Positions 1-5,404 of a DNA stretch of 7,200 nt are shown here, in pieces. The translations under genes were made by a program, and so were the position numbers. The stretch's first letter is position 1. Each line of letters opens with the position of its first letter. The DNA lies in contig CANQCM010000047.1 of the NCBI GenBank assembly GCA_947589625.1, positions 1 through 7,200 on the forward strand. The letters are read 5' to 3'. Under the pieces are notes generated by a model. It was given only the letters and a program-made list of their open reading frames with translations, searched no databases and was not told the origin of the DNA. This DNA is from an uncultured Alphaproteobacteria bacterium. Its GTDB lineage: Bacteria; Pseudomonadota; Alphaproteobacteria; Rs-D84.

Positions 1-429
1 AAATGTTGTGACATAACATTGCGTAATGCTGGTAGAGCCGGCATCAGATTTTCCGCCATCGGGACACGGGCTGCACCCTGAACCATTATTGTAATAATTT
101 GCATCACAATCGCATGTACATGTACCTTTATTATATGTCCCGTTCATACACGCTGGCTCAAGACCTTGTGCGATGTCTGGGCAAACACATTCTTTTGTTA
201 CAGGGTCATAAACTTTATACACTGGACCTTCACATGCTACTTCTATACATTCTATACAGCAAGAATCGCAATTAGGACTACTACTGTATTTATTACAACC
301 GTTTGCGCATGATGTTATACAACTATCAAGGCACCTTAATCCTGCGGCAATTGCGATATTCGGATTTAATGTTTCCGATATTGCGGCAAATGCAAAAGTG
401 TATGTCAATAGGATTTTAATCTTCTTCAT
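1..429 (-). CDS. Secreted cysteine-rich protein, partial (C-terminus beyond window)
   Basis: Reading leftward from ATG at 429-427, the frame stays open for 143 codons to the window edge. The start has a good Shine-Dalgarno sequence (AGGAG, 442-438) 8 nt upstream. Residues 1-29 look like a Sec signal peptide: MKKIK, then a hydrophobic stretch ending near AIAAG. The rest contains 18 cysteines. C33, C37, C41 and C45 are spaced exactly four residues apart; then come a C54/C57/C58/C61/C66 cluster, a CVC pair (81-83), a CTCDC run (104-108) and GCSPCPDGG (118-126), followed by AGSTSITQCY. The signature resembles repeat-type secreted proteins of gut alphaproteobacterial genomes, but that is recollection, not a search. 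I infer an exported, disulfide-rich or metal-binding surface protein; no enzymatic motif is visible and the function is unknown. It is transcribed divergently from recG, behind an unusually structured upstream region that may control its translation. Confidence 0.8.
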   Translation of the reverse strand, partial: MKKIKILLTYTFAFAAISETLNPNIAIAAGLRCLDSCITSCANGCNKYSSSPNCDSCCIECIEVACEGPVYKVYDPVTKECVCPDIAQGLEPACMNGTYNKGTCTCDCDANYYNNGSGCSPCPDGGKSDAGSTSITQCYVTTF

Positions 430-462
430 TTTCTTTACTCCTGATGTTTGTTGTTAAACAAA

Positions 463-484
463 ACCACCTAAAAATTCAGGTGGT
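463..484 (-). promoter_or_regulatory. Hairpin with weak U-tract in leader of the cysteine-rich gene
   Basis: A perfect 7-bp stem (ACCACCT 463-469, AGGTGGT 478-484) has an 8-nt loop. Read on the minus strand it is followed by TTTGTTT, so it resembles a weak intrinsic terminator or attenuator about 34 nt upstream of the start codon. Its arm overlaps the inner inverted-repeat arm (482-494) by three bases, so the two structures compete. The function is inferred. Confidence 0.4.
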
Positions 485-500
485 CAGGAGGTTGAAGACA

Positions 501-530
501 ATCATAAGAATTGTGTGCTTATTCAATATA
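501..530 (-). promoter_or_regulatory. Weak alternative promoter for the cysteine-rich gene
   Basis: On the minus strand a TATGAT hexamer (506-501) has a poor upstream partner, TATTGA, at about 16 bp spacing. It would start transcription near 494, close to the inner repeat arm, giving a short leader with only the 463-484 hairpin and the Shine-Dalgarno sequence. This is a weak call, listed because the better minus-strand promoter (676-704) is separated from the gene by an apparent terminator. Confidence 0.25.
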
Positions 531-572
531 TTCGCAACCCTCCTGACCAAAATATCAGGAGTAATTTTCGCC

Positions 573-602
573 AAAAATAATAAAAACAGGCGCACATGCG
601 CC
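573..602 (-). terminator. Intrinsic terminator, leftward
   Basis: GGCGCACATGCGCC at 589-602 forms a 5-6 bp GC-rich stem with a 2-4 nt loop. On the minus strand it is followed by TG and then TTTTTATTATTTTT (586-573), a typical U-rich tail. On the plus strand no T-tract follows, so it works leftward only. No gene lies to its right on that strand, so it must end either a small RNA or a prematurely terminated leader that starts at the promoter at 676-704. Confidence 0.65.
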
Positions 603-669
603 CTAATAAGTTTATATTCTCAGCGCTTATGACGGGTCTTCACACCCCATTATGGCAATTTGTCATAAC
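573..669 (-). ncRNA. Candidate small RNA or attenuated leader (about 95 nt)
   Basis: A near-consensus minus-strand promoter (676-704) predicts a start near 669, and an intrinsic terminator ends the unit near 573. No plausible coding frame is apparent in it. The 5' part folds on paper: arms 662-668 and 627-633 pair over 7 bp (GTTATGAC... with ...GTCATAA), extendable to 10 bp with a bulge through 623-625 and 669-671. Within this stem a GGGU/ACCC hairpin with a 6-nt loop (634-647) abuts its 3' arm. The segment GCGCT (626-622) could also pair with the GGCGC arm of the terminator, an antiterminator-like alternative. I recognise no Rfam family. It is either a free sRNA or a regulatory leader for the cysteine-rich gene 145 nt downstream. 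Confidence 0.45.
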
Positions 670-675
670 GCGTTC

Positions 676-704
676 ATTATATGCAATTTTCTTTCTTATA
701 TCAA
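676..704 (-). promoter_or_regulatory. Sigma70-type promoter, leftward
   Basis: The minus strand has TTGATA (704-699), a 17-bp spacer and TATAAT (681-676). That is a perfect -10 and a 5-of-6 -35 match in TTGA-A positions at optimal spacing, predicting a start near 669. It is the best promoter-like sequence in the window. It drives the candidate small RNA/leader and possibly the cysteine-rich gene by read-through. Confidence 0.65.
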
Positions 705-724
705 GGCGATTTTTATCGTTGATA
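699..724. promoter_or_regulatory. Dyad joining two divergent -35 boxes (possible operator)
   Basis: TATCAA(GG)CGAT at 699-710 and ATCGTTGATA at 715-724 form a 10-bp inverted repeat with two extra bases in the left arm. Each outer arm is a TTGATA -35 box, one facing left and one facing right, so the two promoters are back to back. A dimeric regulator bound here could control both. No regulator can be named from the sequence. Confidence 0.4.
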
Positions 725-747
725 ACTGCGTAAAATTCGGGTACATT
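719..747 (+). promoter_or_regulatory. Sigma70-type promoter for recG
   Basis: TTGATA (719-724), a 17-bp spacer and TACATT (742-747) give a moderate sigma70 match. The expected start is around 754-757, at or within three bases of the recG ATG at 757. No Shine-Dalgarno sequence precedes that ATG, which fits a leaderless or nearly leaderless message. Confidence 0.45.
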
Positions 748-756
748 TTATTATAT

Positions 757-2811
757 ATGAAAAAAGATGTGGCTGATTTTCTGAAAACAGACCTGCAATT
801 TATTCGTGGGGTGGGTCCCGTTTTGGCGGCGCGGTTTGCTGATGTCTTGGGTGGTCGCACTGTGCGCGATTTCTTGCTGCATATTCCGCGATATGTTCGC
901 GCACGCGAAATTACAGAATCTGTGGCAAATGCAGATGTTGGCGATGTTATTACAATTCCGCTGTTGGTGAAATCGCATCGGCGCGGTGGAACATTTCGCG
1001 GTCGGCGCACACCTACGCAAATTATATGTGCCGACAAAATGGGCGACACAGTTGTTGTTCAATTCTTTAATGCGAAATTTCTGGATTATTGGCTGGAAAA
1101 GATGCCGATTGGCACTTGGCGCATGGTCAGTGGTAAATTGGAAAAATCATCGCGTCCGACAATAAACCACCCTGAATTTATTGAAGAAATGGAAAATGCT
1201 GGCAAAATTCCATCGGCGCAGGTGATATATCCGTCTGGCGAAGGATTAACCCAAAAGACTTTTGCCGCAGTGCGCGACAGGATTTTTGCGCAACTTGATG
1301 AACGCATTGCAGGTGAATCAGATGAAAATGTTTTGGAATTCTTTGACGCGTTGCGCCATGCACACTTTGCCACACAATCGTCTGATTTATTGCCCAATGC
1401 CGAATATATGGTGAAATTGGCGTATTGGGAATTGTTGGCGCACCAATCAGCAATTGTTATCAGTCGCCGTAATCGCCATGATGAACGAAATCGCCGCACG
1501 GTACGGTCAGACAAATATACGTTAATGCCGCGATTTTTTGCGTCTTTGCCATTTGAATTGACGGGCGCGCAACAGCGAACACTGGACGAAATTTTCGCCG
1601 ATATGGCGCGCGATGTGCCAATGATGCGATTGGTCCAAGGCGATGTTGGTTCTGGCAAAACGATTGTTGCATTGGGTGCAGCAATCAAAATGGCATGCAG
1701 TGGCGCGCAAACTGCCCTGCTGGCACCAACGGACACACTGGCGCAACAACATTTTGCCAAACTTCGTCCACTGTGCGATAAAATCGGCGTTGTTTGTGAT
1801 ATTCTGACGGGTCGTGACAAGGGTGTTGCACGGCGCGAAAAATTGACATCTTTGCGGTCTGGTCGCACGCGAATTGTTGTTGGCACGCACGCACTGTTTT
1901 CAGACGATGTTCAATATCGCGATTTGGGTTTAGTGATTGTTGATGAACAACACCGATTTGGTGTCTCCCAGCGCGAGGCTTTACGTGCCAAGGGACATAA
2001 TCCTGATTTATTAGCACTGTCGGCGACACCTATTCCGCGAACACTTTCTATGACAATTTATGGGGATATGGACGTATCTGTTATAAATGAAAAGCCTGCA
2101 GGGCGATTACCAATCAAAACAACTAAATTGTCTGTGGCGCGTGTTGATGAATTGGTGGCACGATTAAAGCCACAGATTGAAAATGGCGCACGTGTCTTTT
2201 GGGTCTGTCCATTGGTTGCCGATACCGAACAATCAGATATGGCGGCGGCAGAATCGCGCCATGCGTACTTGTCTAAATATTTCCCAAATTGTGGGTTGGT
2301 ACATGGGCAAATGGATAAACGGGCGCGCGATGCGGTTATGGCGCAATTTGCAGACGACAATGGAAATATGCCGATTTTAGTTGCCACCACGGTTATCGAG
2401 GTTGGCATTGATGTTCCGCGCGCGTCTATTATTGTAATTGAAAATGCAGAACGTTTTGGTTTGGCGGCATTGCACCAATTGCGTGGGCGCGTTGGGCGCG
2501 GAAATGTGCAATCTTATTGCGTGCTGATTTTTGGAAATAATATCAGTCCTGATGGCCTGCGCCGTCTAGATGTGCTGTGCGAAACAGATGACGGATTCGC
2601 CATCGCAGAACAAGATTTGATGATGCGCGGTACAGGCGAATTGCTGGGTACGCGTCAAAGTGGCTGGATAAATTATTATTTTGTTGATTGGCGCGAACAT
2701 CGCGACTTGTTCAAATTGGCAGCGTCTGCGGCACGCGACGGAACGACAGACGAATCTTGGGTGCGCGATTTAATGTTTATCTTTGACCGTGGGGTTATAA
2801 TCAGTGCGTAA
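757..2811 (+). CDS. recG: ATP-dependent DNA helicase RecG
   Basis: RecG is a superfamily 2 DNA translocase that remodels stalled replication forks and Holliday junctions. From ATG 757 the protein has 684 residues, close to the family's usual length of about 690. The N-terminal part (about 1-150) is the wedge/OB-fold region, opening with a family-typical 'RGVGPVLAARFADVLG' (17-32). The helicase core follows: Walker A GDVGSGKT (295-302), motif II DEQH (396-399) in the RecG-type DEQHRFGV, motif III SATPIPRTL (422-430), and motif V/VI through QLRGRVGRG (574-582). The C-terminus holds the family's GELLGTRQSG (627-636). An upstream in-frame ATG at 652 would add 35 residues of unrelated hydrophobic sequence and lie upstream of the promoter at 719-747, so 757 is preferred even though it has no Shine-Dalgarno sequence. 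The gene overlaps the next by 8 bases, suggesting an operon. Confidence 0.96.
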   Translation: MKKDVADFLKTDLQFIRGVGPVLAARFADVLGGRTVRDFLLHIPRYVRAREITESVANADVGDVITIPLLVKSHRRGGTFRGRRTPTQIICADKMGDTVVVQFFNAKFLDYWLEKMPIGTWRMVSGKLEKSSRPTINHPEFIEEMENAGKIPSAQVIYPSGEGLTQKTFAAVRDRIFAQLDERIAGESDENVLEFFDALRHAHFATQSSDLLPNAEYMVKLAYWELLAHQSAIVISRRNRHDERNRRTVRSDKYTLMPRFFASLPFELTGAQQRTLDEIFADMARDVPMMRLVQGDVGSGKTIVALGAAIKMACSGAQTALLAPTDTLAQQHFAKLRPLCDKIGVVCDILTGRDKGVARREKLTSLRSGRTRIVVGTHALFSDDVQYRDLGLVIVDEQHRFGVSQREALRAKGHNPDLLALSATPIPRTLSMTIYGDMDVSVINEKPAGRLPIKTTKLSVARVDELVARLKPQIENGARVFWVCPLVADTEQSDMAAAESRHAYLSKYFPNCGLVHGQMDKRARDAVMAQFADDNGNMPILVATTVIEVGIDVPRASIIVIENAERFGLAALHQLRGRVGRGNVQSYCVLIFGNNISPDGLRRLDVLCETDDGFAIAEQDLMMRGTGELLGTRQSGWINYYFVDWREHRDLFKLAASAARDGTTDESWVRDLMFIFDRGVIISA

Positions 2812-4108
2812 AATTCTGGCGATTTTATTTGGCATTATTTTATCGTTGCCTGCAGGGGCAGCCTCGTTGATTAACGACACAGAAATTGAACGCGTGCTGA
2901 CCGATTTGATTTCGCCATTGGCAACGGCTGCAAACATTCCAGAAAACCGCCTGCGCGTGCATATTATCAACAGCAATGAATTTAACGCGTTTGTTATGGG
3001 CGGCGAAGATGTCTATATCTATACAGGATTGTTGACCCAAATAAAAAATCCAGACGCGTTGCAGGCGGTTGTTGCGCACGAACTGGGGCATACATTGGGC
3101 GGACATATGGCGCAAATGTCTGCGCGAATACATTCAGAAATGACGCGAACAATGCTGATTCAGGCGTTGGGCATTGGGCTGATGGTCGCAGGTGGCAACC
3201 CATCACTGAGCGCAGGCATTTTGGCAGGTTCTGGCGGTGTGGCACAGCAATCTATGCTGGCTTTTTCGCGCGACGAAGAACGTATCGCCGACAGTATGGG
3301 TCTGGATTTAATGGCGCGTGCCAATCAAAATACTAACGGTTTTATTGATGTCTTTGAACAGATGGGCGATATGACCTTTCCGATTGAATCGCGCATAAAT
3401 CCAAACAGAATAAATCACCCGTTAACCGCAGAACGACTAAAAAACATTCGTGAACAAATTGCGAATAAAAATTATACATACGATGCCGACCCTGTGCGCG
3501 ATAATTTGCGCAAATCGCAATATGATATGGTACGGGCAAAATTGGTCGGATATCTGGACACAACAGCGCGTGTTCGTGAATTGTACCCCACAACAGATAA
3601 ATCAGATGCGGCAATTTATGCGCGCGCAATTGCGAATATGCGCATAGGCGATTTGAAAAGTGCGCGCGTTGGCACAAAAACACTGATTTCGCGCAACAGC
3701 ACAAATCCATACTTTTATGAATTATTGGGCGATATTGAATATCAATCTGGCGATTATAATGCCAGTGTCATGGCATACGAAAACAGCCTGAAATACGCAG
3801 GCAACGCGCCACAAATTCAGACAGCATTGGCACTGGTTTTAACCGAACGGGGCGCCGATGGCGATATGGCGCGTGCAATTGAATTATGCAAACGGGCATT
3901 GTTGAATGCACCTGCCCCACTGACATATTGGGTTTTGGCACGTGCATACGATGATGGACGCGCCGATTGGGCGATGGCAGAATTCTATAACATGAACGGC
4001 GATAAAAAGAACGCAACAAAATATGCGACGCGCGCCCAGAAATCTTTAGCGCCAGACACACCAGAATACATAAAATCGGGCGATATATTGCGTGGTGCGC
4101 GGAAATAA
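2804..4108 (+). CDS. M48-family periplasmic metalloprotease with TPR-like C-terminus (BepA-like)
   Basis: This 434-residue protein has an N-terminal signal peptide (MRKILAILFG onward, likely cut near AGAAS at 18-21). Its M48 zinc-protease domain has HELGH at 92-96 (zinc ligands H92 and H96, catalytic E93), and E159 in the ExxxD-type 'DEERIADSMG' is the expected third zinc ligand. Residues about 260-430 are helical, repeat-like sequence with TPR character ('ELLGDIEYQSGDYNASVMAYENSLK' lies at 306-330). This architecture matches BepA/YfgC, which degrades or helps assemble stalled outer-membrane proteins; that role is inferred by family. The start is GTG at 2804, 8 bases inside the end of recG, with only a weak GGGG 9 nt upstream, so translation is probably coupled to recG. 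HtpX is unlikely because there are no flanking membrane helices. Confidence 0.9.
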   Translation: MRKILAILFGIILSLPAGAASLINDTEIERVLTDLISPLATAANIPENRLRVHIINSNEFNAFVMGGEDVYIYTGLLTQIKNPDALQAVVAHELGHTLGGHMAQMSARIHSEMTRTMLIQALGIGLMVAGGNPSLSAGILAGSGGVAQQSMLAFSRDEERIADSMGLDLMARANQNTNGFIDVFEQMGDMTFPIESRINPNRINHPLTAERLKNIREQIANKNYTYDADPVRDNLRKSQYDMVRAKLVGYLDTTARVRELYPTTDKSDAAIYARAIANMRIGDLKSARVGTKTLISRNSTNPYFYELLGDIEYQSGDYNASVMAYENSLKYAGNAPQIQTALALVLTERGADGDMARAIELCKRALLNAPAPLTYWVLARAYDDGRADWAMAEFYNMNGDKKNATKYATRAQKSLAPDTPEYIKSGDILRGARK

Positions 4109-4117
4109 ACTTTGCCT

Positions 4118-4146
4118 TTGCTTTTTTAATTTAATGTTGATATGCT
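4118..4146 (+). promoter_or_regulatory. Possible extended -10 promoter upstream of the membrane-protein gene
   Basis: TTGCTT (4118-4123), a 17-bp spacer and TATGCT (4141-4146) preceded by TGA form a TGn-extended -10. The -35 is poor. The predicted start near 4153 leaves a short leader containing the AAGGA ribosome-binding site at 4158-4162. The 59-base gap after the protease gene shows no clear terminator, so read-through from recG is equally possible. Confidence 0.35.
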
Positions 4147-4167
4147 TACAGTTTGAAAAGGATTTTG

Positions 4168-5193
4168 ATGTTAACCAAAACAAAACGCCTGATTAAAAAA
4201 GTCATCAGTTATTCAGGATTATTTTTCTTTGCACTGGCTGCCGTCATGTTATGGTGGCAATTACGCAACTATAGTCTGATTGACATCGGGCGCGCATTGT
4301 TATCTATACCATGGTTAAATTTATTAGCGGCATGTGTCGCATGTCTGATTGGGTATGTGGCATTGGCACTGTATGATTATTTGGCACTGCGGTATGTGGG
4401 TGAAAATAAAAAAGTATGCTGGTGGAAATGGATGCTGGCAGGTATGCTGGGGTTCGCAATCAGTAATAACGCAGGTCATGCGGTGGTTTCAGGTGGCGCA
4501 ATTAGGTATCGGTTATATACCCGTTGGCGCATTCGCGGTGGCGACATTGTGAAAATGCTGACTATATCAGGATTTACATATTTTCTGGGCTGTTCGGCAA
4601 TTTTAGTCATTGGTTATTTTATGGTGCCTAACCGAATATTTGCCCAATCAGCAGGCGCAAATTTCGGAATAACCACATTGTTTTCAATTTGTATTGCGGC
4701 AATTATTGCATATTTTGCCGCAACTATAATTTTTCATGGCAAAAGTATAAAAATCGGGCAAATTCAATTTCGTATACCGACCACACAAATGGCATTAATG
4801 CAAACATTGCTGGGTGGCGTGGACAGTGTTCTGGCAGGATTGGTGTTGTATTTCTGCCTGACGCCATTTGTCCATATTCCATTTGGAACATATATTGGGC
4901 TGTTTGTCGTTGCCCAAACCACAGGCGTATTCAGCCAAGTTCCAGGCGGAATTGGCGTTTTTGAAAGTGTGTTCTTGTTAGCATTACCAGAAACCGTTGA
5001 CAAGGCAGACATTTTCGGCGCCCTGTTGGCATATCGCATAATATATTATGTATTGCCGTTGATTGGTGTTGGCGGATTATTCTTTATATATGAAAACTGG
5101 TTGAGGGCGCGTATGCGGCGGTGGCTTGATGAAGCCAAGCAAAAAATGCCTCGTTTGCCAATCGGCAAAAATAAACCTGTGAAAAAAAATTAA
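4168..5193 (+). CDS. MprF/YbhN-type integral membrane protein (LPG synthase TM domain)
   Basis: The 341-residue protein has about eight hydrophobic segments (roughly 15-31, 47-70, 89-105, 132-152, 167-189, 213-236, 240-262, 285-308) and a basic C-terminal tail (KNKPVKKN). Two family signatures are visible: 'GFAISNNAGHAVVSGGAIRY' (95-114), close to the conserved N-terminal MprF motif, and 'FSQVPGGIGVFES' (255-267). These place it in the lysylphosphatidylglycerol synthase transmembrane-domain/UPF0104 family, whose MprF members flip aminoacylated lipids. The soluble aminoacyl-transferase domain of full MprF is absent, so this is a stand-alone membrane domain. A role in lipid translocation or envelope homeostasis is inferred and the substrate is unknown. 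ATG 4168 is chosen because AAGGA (4158-4162) sits 5 nt upstream; the in-frame TTG at 4153 has no ribosome-binding site. Confidence 0.87.
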   Translation: MLTKTKRLIKKVISYSGLFFFALAAVMLWWQLRNYSLIDIGRALLSIPWLNLLAACVACLIGYVALALYDYLALRYVGENKKVCWWKWMLAGMLGFAISNNAGHAVVSGGAIRYRLYTRWRIRGGDIVKMLTISGFTYFLGCSAILVIGYFMVPNRIFAQSAGANFGITTLFSICIAAIIAYFAATIIFHGKSIKIGQIQFRIPTTQMALMQTLLGGVDSVLAGLVLYFCLTPFVHIPFGTYIGLFVVAQTTGVFSQVPGGIGVFESVFLLALPETVDKADIFGALLAYRIIYYVLPLIGVGGLFFIYENWLRARMRRWLDEAKQKMPRLPIGKNKPVKKN

Positions 5194-5204
5194 AAATAAT
5201 TGCC

Positions 5205-5234
5205 TTGATAAATAGTATTGCGCCGTGCTATGCT
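5205..5234 (+). promoter_or_regulatory. Probable promoter of the RNase E gene
   Basis: TTGATA (5205-5210), an 18-bp spacer and TATGCT (5229-5234) with a TGC extension form an extended -10 promoter. It predicts a start near 5241 and a leader of about 160 nt before the ATG at 5405. A second -10-like TATAAT at 5248-5253 lacks a matching -35. The first copy uses the same TTGATA -35 as the two promoters near recG. Confidence 0.5.
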
Positions 5235-5240
5235 AGCCAT

Positions 5241-5404
5241 TGTCGTATATAATGGGGTATATTAAGTGTTTGTAATATCACTTTTTTACACAATTCGTGG
5301 CGTGCTGATGTTCATCGTGGCACAATCCCTTGGCATGGGCTTGGACGCCCCATGGGGACGAGTTGTGTCCATTTCATACGAACCCAACGCAAAAGGATTA
5401 CAAG
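5241..5404 (+). promoter_or_regulatory. Structured 5' leader of the RNase E gene
   Basis: This gap has no convincing gene. Possible folds are an AAGTG/CACTT hairpin followed by TTTT (5264-5287, weakly terminator-like), a GTGC/GCAC stem enclosing GATG/CATC (about 5302-5322), and a GC-rich hairpin with arms 5334-5340 and 5347-5354 (7 bp, one bulged C). The ribosome-binding site AAGGA is at 5393-5397, 7 nt before the ATG. Long rne leaders mediate autoregulation in enterobacteria; the same role here is inferred by analogy, with no sequence similarity claimed. Confidence 0.35.

Larger units (their letters stand above)
434..564. repeat. Nested inverted-repeat block enclosing the SD of the cysteine-rich gene
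   Basis: An outer perfect 11-bp inverted repeat (TTACTCCTGAT at 435-445, ATCAGGAGTAA at 554-564) encloses an inner one (482-494 with 535-548; 13 bp with a single bulged base). The 7-mer TCAGGAG occurs twice on the plus strand (484-490, 555-561), and its complement CTCCTGA also occurs twice (438-444, 540-546). One of the latter is, on the minus strand, the Shine-Dalgarno region of the gene starting at 429. The copies can therefore pair in more than one way. TTTTC lies just outside both ends (429-433 and 565-569), compatible with a MITE-like insertion. The repeats are seen directly; a regulatory or mobile role is inference. Confidence 0.65.

Noticed and set aside
444..632. 62-residue open frame on the plus strand inside the intergenic region
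   Set aside because: No ribosome-binding site, no recognisable composition, and it runs through the inverted repeats, the terminator hairpin and the sRNA unit of the other strand.
573..669. Known RNA classes for the minus-strand unit (tRNA, SRP RNA, 6S RNA, SAM-II, preQ1, ZTP, fluoride, guanidine)
   Set aside because: None of the conserved cores I remember for these classes is present; left as an unassigned candidate.
652..756. N-terminal 35-residue extension of RecG from ATG 652
   Set aside because: No SD, no resemblance to RecG N-termini, and it would place the 719-747 promoter and the divergent promoter inside coding sequence.
1086..1886. Long minus-strand open frame (266 residues) opposite recG
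   Set aside because: It lies fully antisense to a confidently assigned helicase, has a low-complexity Arg/Ser/Ala composition typical of a shadow frame, and has no SD.
2796..2801. TATAAT just before the GTG of the protease gene
   Set aside because: No -35 match at 15-19 bp upstream; it sits inside the last recG codons and is best read as chance.
4153..4167. TTG start giving a five-residue longer membrane protein
   Set aside because: ATG 4168 has AAGGA at ideal spacing, whereas TTG 4153 has none and lies at the predicted transcription start.
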